Positions 10,301-16,985 of a stretch of 16,985 nt of DNA are shown here, one piece after another. The position numbers were made by a program, and so were the translations under genes. The notes beneath the pieces were generated by a model, which was not told where the DNA came from, did no database searches, and saw only the letters and a program-made list of their open reading frames with translations. Source of the DNA: Amoebophrya sp. AT5.2 (Eukaryota; Sar; Dinophyceae; Syndiniales; Amoebophryaceae); assembly GCA_005223375.1 (NCBI GenBank), contig RXOD01004944.1, positions 1 through 16,985 of the forward strand. Direction: 5' to 3'. Every line of letters begins with the position of its first letter. Within the stretch, counting starts at the first letter, position 1.

Positions 10301-13300
10301 CCAATCGCCACCCTAGGCTTCCTCTTTGCCCTGCTTTCAGGCCCTATCGCCAACGTAGTCAGCAGCTTTCCGCCACCGCTGCATCCCTCTGCCTCCCAAT
10401 CGGTTTCCTCTCCCGACGCCACCCCTTACCCCCACAATGGGGCATCTCTGAAACCGCCCGGCGCGAAGCGCGCCTTGACGCACCCGCCACCAAAGACAAT
10501 CCGCCACCCAAGTGGGGACCCATTACACAGTACTTACCAGTTGGCCACTTGCCATCTGGTCCCGCCATAGTGCACGACGACCGACAATAACAATAACAAC
10601 CGAGTAGATCAGGGACAGGGTCAGGGTGTAAATAAACTGAAGAGCCCTGAGCTGTGCGTAACCGTGACGCGGGAGATTCCGCTGCCGGACGTGGCGGAAA
10701 CGTACCACGGGCTGGAGTTTCGCTGCCACGGTGTGCCCGCGGCGCGCCCGCTCCCGGAGATGGCAAACAAAGGCCTCCTGGTGGTGTCGCCAGACTTCCC
10801 GGCCACCAGCGAGCTAGCCATGCCGGCGCCAAGGATCACGCTCGTGAGGTAGCCGTCGATGTCCATTTTCGATATTAAAGTGCACATGAGCTATGCCGAA
10901 AATAAATCCGTATGATGAATCGATGATCGCCACCAGCATCGCCTCCATCGCCGCCACTTACCGCTACCAGGTACGACTACGACGGTGCTCGCGAACTGAC
11001 CTCTGTTTTGGAGGGCTACTTCAAGCAGAATCTGGCCACCTTTCCCCGCCCGCCGAAGTACTTCATGACGCCGGTTGCGGCGGAGCGCAGCCGCTCCCCG
11101 AGCTTCGACCAGTACGTGATCCGCTGCTGCGCGGAATCCAACCCATCCTCGCGAGGAACCAACAGCAGTCCCCTCGAACACCTGTCGCTCTTCTTGTTCG
11201 AGCAGAACCTGCTGCGGAGCGCGCCGGAAAGCGAAAGTCTGATCCCCGACTTCTTGTTGGGCTTCGCGAGCGTGGACGTCTCGACGCTGACGCCGCCGGA
11301 GGGGGCGCGGGATCCCCTGCATCGGGCCTACATGCTGGACCTGAAACTCCTGGAGGACCCGACACGACCAGCGGCCCTCGCGGTGGACGTGCGCGTGTGG
11401 GGCAGAAGTACTCGAGTTTATGCGCAGTAGTTTTCCTCGAATCTTCGAGCTATGAGTATGATGGGCATGTCGAAAATGGTGGTGGTCCAGCGTTTTTATT
11501 TGAAAAAACCGGCCTTCAGATGAGCTACTGCTACAGACACGAATGGTCTGAAGGCCGAGGGAAAGTTGCCGATTGTCCGAGCGAGATACTCTTACTTATA
11601 TTGTCATGCAGCTCCTAGTCCTAAATACTGTCAGTGAAAAATAAATAAAACTGCCCTCGTCGACGTCGTTCGCCAGATATCCGCGCGGAGCAGCTGGCGC
11701 AGTCGCTGCAACTTGGCGTGGGCAGTCGCTTCGTTTCTCCCCAGAAGTCCATCCGTACGTTCGCGGGCGCTGGTGAGTCGCCTCCGCAGCCGGGCCGCAG
11801 TGTGAAACTCCTGGACGACGAGCGCGAGAGACAGATGCTTCTCGGGGTTGGTGGAGGACACCACCATCAACAACATCAGGAGCAGGAGTTCAAGCTGAAC
11901 CAGGACCTCTCCGTGCAGTTGATGCGGGAGTTCAACTTGAGGGCGTCTGCTCTCAAGTCCGCCGGCGAGGAGATTAGGCAGGCGAAGAGGAAGACCACCA
12001 GCGAGGATGAAGTATTAGTATTTTGCTGAGGAAGTGGAAGTGGCATTAATTTGCTAGCAGATTTTTGATAGGTAATGGAGGTCCCCTTAGCCTTAGGTGG
12101 CGGGGCCGAAGTCACAAGACGCCGAGGTCTCGGGTCTCCGATCGGTTTCAGAGGCCTGCCGGGTTGATCGATCGGTCTGGTCGCATGTAGGGGGGTCTGG
12201 CCGCGCGATCGACGACCATGGCATCGGGGACAATGACTCGACGTCATCGAGGACTACTTGCTTTACATAGTGTTCCGTTCGTCTTCGTACTTGCTTATGT
12301 AGTTTTAGATAGTACCATCTTCATCGGATCAGTGGTCTTCGGGTATTCCCCTTTATAGCGATCGTGGAGCTTAGGAAACAAGTTCAGATTTTGGAGAACG
12401 AGAATGCGAAGCTGCAGGCGCAGCTGGACGAGGAGCTTCGGTTCAACGAGGAAGTGCGGGTGGGTAGCATCGGAAGCCTGAACACCGAGCTGCTGGACTC
12501 TTTGTCCACGCAGGAGCTGGCGGTCAAACTACAGACCACAGTCCAACGGTACCGCGAGGAGAAGCAGAAGGTGCAGGACCTCAAGTTAAGGATGGAATCC
12601 GGCATGCGCGAGATCGTGAAGAACCGAGGGCTGGAGAAAAAACTCACCGACCTCGAAAAAACCCACCTGGAGCAGTCGGCGTTGCTGCAAAAGTACCAAA
12701 AAGACAACAAAAAAATCTCGGTGTACCGGGAAACGGCGAAATCGCAGGAGCAGGTGATTGGGAAGCTGGAGAAGGTGCTGGAGACCAGTCTGGAGGACTT
12801 GCACAAGGCGCAGCAGACGCAGATCGACCTGGAGAAGGCGCGGCAGGAGAACTTCGCGCTGAAGGAAGAGCTGGACCGGGCCGGGAAGAAGCAGGTCCGC
12901 TGCGAGGAAATCGAGGCGGAAATCCGGGAGCTGCGGGGGAAACTGGCAGACCGGGAAACCGAGTACGAGAAGCTGCGGCAAATCTGCGAACAGCTGGAGG
13001 GTTAGGGGACGGGCGGTGGAAAAAATCGATGAGCGTATTTAGTAGTAGTTTTCTTTTAGTCTGGAGGCCGTGTAGCTGCGGTCTTCAGGCGGTCTTCGGC
13101 TGTGCTCTCTGGTGATGTGGCGGTGGGCATGAGTTTTTGGAGGGGCGAGCGCGCTTCTACTGCCTCCACTGAATATACCGGCTAGACTCTATCAATCGCT
13201 GATCGGTAGAAAAATGCAGCTCCTGTAGGGATCCAGTAGCGGCTACGAAAAGAGTTGCGAAACCAATAGGTATGGGAGCACGGCATCGACCAGCATCGGA

Positions 13301-13725
13301 TCGCCTCTTCGGTGATCCTCGAGTAAAACCAAACCATCGGACTCCCACTCAGTCATCGGTTTTTTTCCTCGTCGGTCCAAGAAAAAGAGAATTCTCGGGG
13401 AATGAGGGGCATGCAGGGAGGTTCAGCAGCAAGGGAGCATCGGGCGAGCGAGGAGGAAAAACAAATGCTGGTGTACAAGATTCAGCAGCTGGAGGCGCGG
13501 ATCCACGCGAGCGAGGGGGTGATTCGCGACAACGGGAAGAAAGCCAGCAAGGAGCTGGCGACCCTGAAAATGGAAATCGCAAAGAAAGACGCGAAAATCA
13601 AAGAACTCCAGATGGGAGGGGGCGGGAGGGGGCATAGCAGCTCCTACCAGGGGTCAACGTCAAACCACCCAGCTGCACTGGCATCCTCGATGGCGCCGCC
13701 TCCGGGAATGGGGACGCGGATGTGA
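7306..13725 (+). CDS. C2-domain and coiled-coil protein, ten exons (about 1,320 aa)
   Basis: Exons proposed from frame and GT-AG sites: 7306-7431, 7585-7722 (or to 7761), 8052-8730, 8968-9139, 9341-10151 (or 10154), 10571-10848, 10971-11407, 11677-12011, 12313-13000, 13427-13725. All join in frame to the TGA at 13723. Residues 1-175 form a Lys/Glu-rich coiled coil. A C2-like beta domain spans about 175-336 (FFLDVSLDSCEF through GKCLLRIEKKLL). A second C2-like start is at about 379 (HRLRVLCHCAKNV), followed by a low-complexity Gly/Ser region. Further beta-rich blocks run to about 850, and a second long coiled coil spans about 1000-1260. C2 domains usually bind membranes or partners, so a scaffold or tether at membrane, basal body or cytoskeleton is plausible. 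The intron at 9140-9340 is optional because it is open in frame. The acceptor of exon 9 is the least certain (12313 or near 12359). Confidence 0.72.
7432..7584 (+). other. Intron 1 of the C2/coiled-coil gene
   Basis: The donor GTATCA follows a phase-0 codon at 7431, and the acceptor CTTCAG ends at 7584. The coiled-coil frame resumes directly with DEKTRAGELKKQ. In-frame stops inside (such as TGA at 7444) exclude read-through. Length 153 bases. No convincing terminal inverted repeat. Confidence 0.8.
7731..8060 (+). mobile_element. Inverted-repeat element forming intron 2 of the C2/coiled-coil gene
   Basis: The ends are imperfect inverted repeats: 7731-7756 pairs with 8033-8060, both sharing GCGAT, GCCAG and TATGG blocks at about 70% identity. 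The acceptor (AATAG ending at 8051) lies inside the right repeat. Two phase-0 donors are possible: GTTATG at 7723, just outside the left repeat, and GTAAGC at 7762, just inside it. The second would keep 13 extra codons from the element in the protein. No clean target duplication is visible, which would suit an older insertion. Confidence 0.5.
8731..8967 (+). other. Intron 3 of the C2/coiled-coil gene
   Basis: The donor GTACAA after phase 1 at 8730 and the acceptor TCCAG at 8967 rejoin the C2 domain as KSEKG-GSDGGMILVGKCLL. The alternative donor at 8751 would run into a stop. Length 237 bases. Near the 3' end are partly repeated CACACC/CCACTGG blocks (8908-8971). Confidence 0.75.
9140..9340 (+). 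other. Possible in-frame intron 4 of the C2/coiled-coil gene
   Basis: The donor GTATTT (phase 2) and acceptor CTGCAG join LDQGLW to LVTPFQHRLRVL. The interval is 201 bases and has no stop, so it could also be translated or retained. Its translation is hydrophobic and Arg-rich, unlike its neighbours, which favours an intron. It contains an 11-bp direct repeat GGAATCAGGTT at 9189-9199 and 9231-9241. Confidence 0.5.
10133..10574 (+). mobile_element. Introner-like element: TIRs plus 5-bp target duplication, forming intron 5
   Basis: The element proper is 10138-10569 (432 bp). Its left end 10138-10175 and right end 10532-10569 are inverted repeats matching at 32 of 38 positions (TATGG[T/C]GGGACCAG...). 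A perfect direct repeat GTGCA sits immediately outside each end (10133-10137 and 10570-10574), as expected of a target-site duplication. GT-AG splicing uses a donor inside the left repeat (GTGGTA at 10152 or GTAAGT at 10155) and an AG formed by the last element base and the first duplicated base (10569-10570), all phase 0. About five codons (IWWDQ) of the left repeat then stay in the mRNA. Excising element plus one duplication copy also restores frame. No transposase is encoded, so it would be non-autonomous. Confidence 0.82.
10849..10970 (+). other. Intron 6 of the C2/coiled-coil gene
   Basis: The donor GTAGCC (phase 2) and acceptor TACCAG give the in-frame junction ITLVR-YDYDGARELTSV. Length 122 bases. 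The 3' end contains ACTTACC, the reverse complement of a donor-like GGTAAGT, and a weak inverted match GGTAGCCGT/ACCGCTACC. Confidence 0.75.
11408..11676 (+). other. Intron 7 of the C2/coiled-coil gene, with internal stem-loop
   Basis: The donor GTACTC (phase 1) and acceptor CGCCAG join VDVRVWGR to the next exon beginning IRAEQLAQSLQ. Length 269 bases. Inside is a perfect 11-bp inverted repeat, CGGCCTTCAGA (11510-11520) and its complement (11547-11557), with a 26-base loop. Confidence 0.75.
12012..12312 (+). other. Intron 8 of the C2/coiled-coil gene (acceptor uncertain)
   Basis: The donor GTATTA follows phase 0 at 12011. The nearest in-frame AG acceptor ends at 12312 and gives a 301-base intron, but the first about 16 residues of the next exon then look non-protein-like (RVFPFIAIV). 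The acceptor at 12358 is better placed but is phase 1. Imperfect inverted ends flank it: 12006-12021 (starting GATGAAG) and 12309-12325 (ending CTTCATC), 13 of 17 matching. Confidence 0.5.
13001..13426 (+). other. Intron 9 of the C2/coiled-coil gene
   Basis: The donor GTTAGG (phase 1) and acceptor GTTCAG join EQLE to AREHRASEEEKQ, continuing the coiled coil. Length 426 bases, the longest here. The donor overlaps the TAG that would otherwise end the exon. No convincing terminal repeats. Confidence 0.7.
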
Positions 13726-13824
13726 CCTGCTCGGGCCCGATGTGAGCTGCTTGGCGATACATCTCTGACGGTGACAGCCAGCGATGTTTTTGTCATCAAA
13801 GCGAGGACCAAAATCTAGCAAAAA

Positions 13825-13855
13825 CCTTAACCTTAACCTTAAACCTTTACCTTAA
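13825..13855. repeat. Short telomere-like hexamer run (CCTTAA)
   Basis: Three perfect CCTTAA units (13825-13842) are followed by an A, a variant CCTTTA and another CCTTAA. The complement TTAAGG resembles, but is not identical to, common TTTAGGG or TTAGGG telomere units. It may be simple sequence or an interstitial telomere-derived patch. Confidence 0.5.
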
Positions 13856-13864
13856 AGATACCAG

Positions 13865-13872
13865 TGACGTCA
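13865..13872. promoter_or_regulatory. CRE-like palindrome TGACGTCA
   Basis: An exact match to the cAMP-response-element bZIP site, about 470 bases before the ALG1 start codon and ten bases after the hexamer run. A match of eight bases can occur by chance. Confidence 0.2.
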
Positions 13873-14340
13873 GTCAGTGATCAAAGCAGACGCAGAGGCC
13901 TAAACGCGGGAAGTTTATTCGCTCTCCACCTGGTGAGGCGTCGTCCCTAATCGTCATCCTTGATTTCATCCAGATTCCGAATCTGTGTGTTCACCGGAAC
14001 AAACAAAGCGCAGCGCTTCTTTCAGTTCCGCATTGAAAATCTTCGTTCGTGATTCTTCAGCATCAGCTCCGGGCTTTCTTATACATCTTGCCACCGCCTT
14101 CGATGATCAGTTTCGGTCAGTGTCAGTCTTAAGAAATAGTACGGACGAGGACATTGGAGATGGAGTTGGACATGGACGGTCGATCTTGATCAACGTGTAA
14201 GTGCTTTAGGGCGAGCCTTTTGCTCCGTCTCCATCGGGCAGCACTTTCTTAGTTGTAGAAGTTGCAGTTGGCCCCCCGACTCGGCGACGAAACGAAAATA
14301 GAGAACATCAAAGCGCTATACTAGATTCTCAGTCAATCAA

Positions 14341-16760
14341 ATGCTCGACGTTGTTCTCTGGAGCGCGTTTGCTGCTCTTTGCCTCGCGGTGGTGTTTTTG
14401 GTGCCGCGTGAGCTGTTTTGGAAGTGGCGGCTGAAGATTGAAGATGAGGAGAAAATCTGTTTTTCGGATGTGGAGGAGGAGATCGACCAGCGGGCGACAA
14501 GAGGACACGATGAACCCACTCGCCACCGAGGAGCATCGGACCACCTGCCTTCGAAGATACTGCGAAGAAGAACTTCTACAACCCGCGGAAAAGTGCGCGC
14601 CAGACGTCGGCATAGCCGCGAGCGCGCGATCGTGGTTGTGATCGGAGACGTCGGCCGGAGTCCCCGCACGATGAACCACGCGCTGGAGTTCGCAAGGCAC
14701 GGGGTCCAGGTCACGCTTATTGGCTACTACCCGGGGGGTTCTGAGAACATCAAGGTCGGCCTGCCCGCAGAAGTCCTCGACACGACGCTCCTTTTAGTAA
14801 ATGGAGGGGGACCGACGACGACGAGGACCGAGGTCGAGGGAGCGGGGGGGAATGGCGTTGAGAATGAGAAGACGGGCGCGGGATTAAAAAACCGGTCGAA
14901 TGATTCTCGGCCGGCGAGGACCACGAGCCCCAACAGCGACCAGCACCAGCAGCAGCCGTTATCAGTAGAGCCAGAACATCGGCCGGGCAAGATCGAGCTG
15001 CTGCAGCTCCCGGAATTCCGCTGTCCGTTCCCGAAGTTGCCCTTTTTTTTCTATTTGATCTGGCGCGTTCTGCACGACTTGTGGCACTTCTGGGCCGCCC
15101 TGGGGCAGGTGCTGGCGGTGTCGTTCGCAAACGGAGAGCGAATCACGTGGATCCTCTTGCAGAATCCGCCCATGGTGCCCCAACTCGCGCTCTGCAAACT
15201 GTTTCAGACGCTGCTCCGCTGCAGGGGAGTGCTGCTGTCCATGGCGTTTACAATAGCAGCGAGACCCCGAAAAAATTACCAGACCGATGTTCCGAAGATG
15301 AAACAGTGGCCGACAATCGCAGTGGACTTCCACAACTTTGGGTAGATTCTTGTTTATGTATTAGAAAGCCCATGCGCATTCGATGGCTACATCTACATCA
15401 TCATTGCATTCATTGTCTCACCCCATCAACTAACAGCAACACGACAGCACAGGTTCACGATTCTTGGTTTGAAGCTGGGTGTGAGGCATCCGTTGGTGCG
15501 GCTGCTCGAGTGGACGGAGAAGTTTCTGTCGCGCACGTGTGTGGACGTTTTAGAAAGAGCCACGGATGCTAACAGAAAGGCTTCTCTGTGACGGAAGCCA
15601 TGCGCAACGGAGTCGAGAGAGTTCTAGTCCTAGTTGCATCTTCACATGGGCTAGCGCTAGGCAGTGTTTGGCTTGGTTTGGCTTGGGTTTTCGATCCATT
15701 CGTGGGCGTAATGGTCCATGATTGTCGGCTCCGCTGGCATCGGTCGTGTTTTGGCTGTATTTTGACTGTATTTTGAGGTCTTTTGGCCGTATTCTGGATG
15801 TATTTTGAGGCCACCTGGTAGCATCTTGGTTCTTTCTAAACGTTGGCTTCTCTGTGACGGAAGCCATGCGCGAAGTGTTGATAAAAACCAACAGTTGGGG
15901 GCTGGGAGACAAGGGTATCGAAATCGGCGTGTTGCACGACAGCGCGAAGCCACCAGGCGTGTTGCTGAAGAACGTCCCCGCGTTTTGGGACTCCTTGCAC
16001 GCGCGCGGTTACCTCGACGAACTGGAGACCTGGAATCTTCAGAAGATACGCAGCCTTGAAACGTCAACCGGGCCGTTTCGTTTGTTCGAGCAACCGGCGC
16101 CGTCCGCGAGAGTCGAAAGTGCAAGGCTTCGTGCTGTATCCCAGGTTCCTGTAGTTTCCGGGTGCGCATCTTCTTCTGAAGAGACCTCCACAGCAGCGAC
16201 GGCCTTCTTCGTCGGGGGCGCAGATGAAGTTATGGAGGACGCAGCTGCAGCGGGACGAGTAGGGGCCGAAAAAAATGAGATTCGCCCGTTGCATTCCTAC
16301 CGCGCGGCACGGCGCACCAGATCTTCCGCGGACGTTTTCCAGTGGCGCGGCGGCGCACCAGCGGCCAGCTGCTGGGTACTGAACGACCCCAGCATTGTGA
16401 AAGTCGTCAGTTCGACGTCCTGGACCGCCGACGAGGATTTCTCGGACCTCTTCCACAACCTGGTCGAGATCGCGACAAGGCTGGACGCCGACAAGAGGCT
16501 CGTCATCTTCATCACGGGGCGGGGGGAGCTGCAGGCGAAGTGGCGGCTGTACTGGGAAAACGATGTCAAGAACCAACGCCTCCTCGGGGTCGTGGAAAAT
16601 AACAACATCGGGAAACAACATTCTGACAAAGACAAGGCTGCTGAAACAAGAACTTCTGACAAGAAAGAGAAAAACCAAAACCTTAACACCTCCGATTCTA
16701 CCCCAGTACGTGTGAAGGACAGGGTCCGCGTTCTCTTCTTACAGCTCAAAAAAATGCATT
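14341..16760 (+). CDS. ALG1: ALG1, chitobiosyldiphosphodolichol beta-mannosyltransferase (3' end outside window)
   Basis: ALG1 adds the first mannose from GDP-mannose to GlcNAc2-PP-dolichol on the cytosolic ER face in N-glycan assembly. Residues 3-22 form the usual N-terminal membrane anchor. Family motifs follow: VVVIGDVGRSPR (about 98-109), VTLIGYY, LQNPPMVP (about 273), VDFHNFG (about 328), then across the first intron FTILGLKLGVRHPLV, EWTEKFLSR, VTEAMR, VLHDSAKPP and SSTSWTADEDFSDL with FITGRGEL. Proposed exons are 14341-15341, 15453-15538 and 15822-16760. The window encodes about 675 residues, already longer than typical ALG1 (about 450-470), because of low-complexity inserts after residue 150 and in exon 3. 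The C-terminal nucleotide-sugar site (SADLGVSLHTSSSGLDLPMK in the family) is absent. The end VRVLFLQLKKMH fits the strand just before it, so the gene probably continues through a GT at 16761. Confidence 0.88.
15342..15452 (+). other. Intron 1 of ALG1
   Basis: The donor GTAGAT (phase 2) and acceptor GCACAG join VDFHNFG to FTILGLKLG, exactly reproducing the conserved ALG1 block. Length 111 bases. A CTAAC branch-point-like motif lies about 20 bases before the acceptor. Confidence 0.88.
15579..15605 (+). repeat. 27-bp direct repeat, intronic copy
   Basis: This is identical over 27 bases to 15845-15871, which encodes FSVTEAMR of ALG1. The copy lies just inside the left inverted repeat, in intron sequence; the reading frame breaks down after it. 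The unit has its own inverted repeat, GGCTTC and GAAGCC with nine bases between. Confidence 0.85.
15749..15812 (+). repeat. Degenerate 11-bp minisatellite in ALG1 intron 2
   Basis: Six tandem units of 10-11 bases (TTTTGGCTGTA, TTTTGACTGTA, TTTTGAGGTC, TTTTGGCCGTA, TTCTGGATGTA, TTTTGAGGCC) fill 64 bases immediately before the right inverted repeat of the element. Confidence 0.75.
15845..15871 (+). repeat. 27-bp direct repeat, exonic copy
   Basis: The exonic partner of 15579-15605, beginning immediately after the right inverted repeat. It encodes the conserved VTEAMR segment of ALG1 and is therefore the functional copy. Confidence 0.85.
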
Positions 16761-16765
16761 GTTAG

Positions 16766-16848
16766 ACGCATCTTTTAAAAACGGCCGCCCCCTTTTCGGC
16801 CCGTTTTGGTTCTTTTTTGGCCTCATCGCAACGACTCGCTGCCGCCAG
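16766..16848. other. Probable start of ALG1 intron 3, no gene seen
   Basis: After the presumed donor (GTTAGA at 16761) the sequence is Gly/Arg-free T-rich spacer with TTTTGG-type motifs and leads into the dispersed repeat. If the TAG at 16763 is instead the true stop, ALG1 here would lack its catalytic C-terminal part. Confidence 0.4.
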
Positions 16849-16985
16849 AAGAGCAGGGGTCGGCCTTGGCACTCTGCTGGGCCGTGTGTTTCTGGAAGCA
16901 AACGCACCACCTCGCTGCGGCTGCTGTAGCCCGTCCGTCCTGATGTCGATTCCTGGCACTTGTTGCTTCCTCCCTTCCGTTTTGC
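16849..16985 (+). repeat. Dispersed repeat, right copy
   Basis: Direct copy of 1-145, cut by the window end. It would lie within the putative third intron of ALG1 or just downstream of a truncated ALG1. Its reading frame (RAGVGLGTLLGRVFLEANAP) is closed by TAG soon after the CGCC motif, unlike the left copy. Confidence 0.7.

Larger units (their letters stand above)
13726..14340. other. Intergenic region upstream of ALG1
   Basis: No supported gene. It holds a CCTTAA-type hexamer run (13825-13855) and a CRE-like palindrome TGACGTCA (13865-13872). On the minus strand a frame of about 45 codons (about 14105 to 13968) has protein-like codons but no start, splice partner or recognised motif, so I do not call it. 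Confidence 0.5.
15539..15821 (+). other. Intron 2 of ALG1 (boundaries tentative)
   Basis: The simplest canonical solution is a donor GTGTGG at 15539 (phase 1) and an acceptor GGTAG at 15821, 283 bases, giving EKFLSRT-SSWFFLNVGFSVTEAMR. An alternative is a 35-base intron 15541-15575 (ending CTAACAG) plus a second, non-canonical excision between the two 27-bp repeat copies, which would give a segment closer in length to known ALG1. An intron is required because the exon 2 frame meets a stop at about 15588 and resumes in another frame. Confidence 0.6.
15545..15843 (+). mobile_element. Inverted-repeat element inside ALG1 intron 2
   Basis: The left end 15545-15575 and right end 15815-15843 are inverted repeats, matching in 26 of 31 aligned columns (ACGTTT, AGAAAGA, GATGCTA and CAG blocks). 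The acceptor TAG at 15821 lies in the right repeat. TGG flanks both ends, a possible 3-bp duplication, but the frame does not close exactly with it. The ends differ from those of the 10138-10569 element. Confidence 0.6.

Noticed and set aside
10159..10590. 143-codon + frame across intron 5
   Set aside because: It lies within the inverted-repeat element in a frame different from both flanking exons and has no protein-like motif.
12000..12361. AGCGA at 12000-12004 and 12357-12361 as a target duplication
   Set aside because: The inverted ends do not abut both copies and excision would not restore frame, so a chance match is likelier.
13968..14105. Minus-strand frame of about 45 codons with protein-like codons (KIFNAELKEALRF)
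   Set aside because: No start, no convincing splice partner and no recognised family; kept only as a note.
15588..15776. Frame starting with MTEAMRNG as an alternative ALG1 exon
   Set aside because: Only the 27-bp duplicated part resembles ALG1; the rest is unlike the family and ends at a stop.
1..16985. tRNA, rRNA, CRISPR array or dinoflagellate spliced-leader gene
   Set aside because: By eye I found no T-arm consensus with a fitting acceptor stem, no spaced identical repeats and no spliced-leader-like sequence; a covariance-model search would settle it.

Overview
The window looks like nuclear DNA of a compact-genome protist. Genes are interrupted by short introns and carry eukaryote-only functions (ALG1 of the N-glycan pathway, a C2/coiled-coil scaffold, a RING-like protein). 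There are no bacterial operon features. All supported genes lie on the + strand, separated by roughly 0.6-1.2 kb. Co-directional genes, weak 5' splice sites and introns built on inverted repeats would fit a dinoflagellate-type lineage such as the syndinian parasites (Amoebophrya), or another introner-bearing alga. This placement is inference; no marker gene fixes the taxon.

Layout: 1-145 is a dispersed repeat whose second copy (16849-16985) closes the window. 275-568 is a small unknown protein or last exon. 569-1788 has no gene but holds a nested hairpin (721-798). 1789-3381 is an intronless class I methyltransferase-like protein (530 aa). 4189-6549 is an intronless 786-aa protein with a signal-like N-terminus and four CxxC pairs. 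6550-7305 is intergenic with a perfect 18-bp palindrome. 7306-13725 is a ten-exon gene for a C2-domain/coiled-coil protein of about 1,320 aa. I could join all its exons in frame with GT-AG introns. 13726-14340 is intergenic with a telomere-like hexamer run. 14341 to at least 16760 is ALG1, with introns, continuing beyond the window.

The most interesting feature is the introns. The one at about 10152-10570 sits on a 432-bp element with 38-bp terminal inverted repeats (32/38 identical) flanked by a perfect 5-bp direct repeat (GTGCA). This is the structure expected of a non-autonomous DNA transposon acting as an intron (an introner). The second ALG1 intron and intron 2 of the C2 gene also carry inverted repeats at their ends, with different sequences. 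The ALG1 intron additionally holds a perfect 27-bp copy of the following exon and an 11-bp-period minisatellite. The window may therefore show several independent transposon-derived introns at different stages of decay.

The genes show no shared pathway. ALG1 acts at the cytosolic ER face; the C2/coiled-coil protein is probably structural or membrane-associated; the RING-like protein may enter the secretory route.
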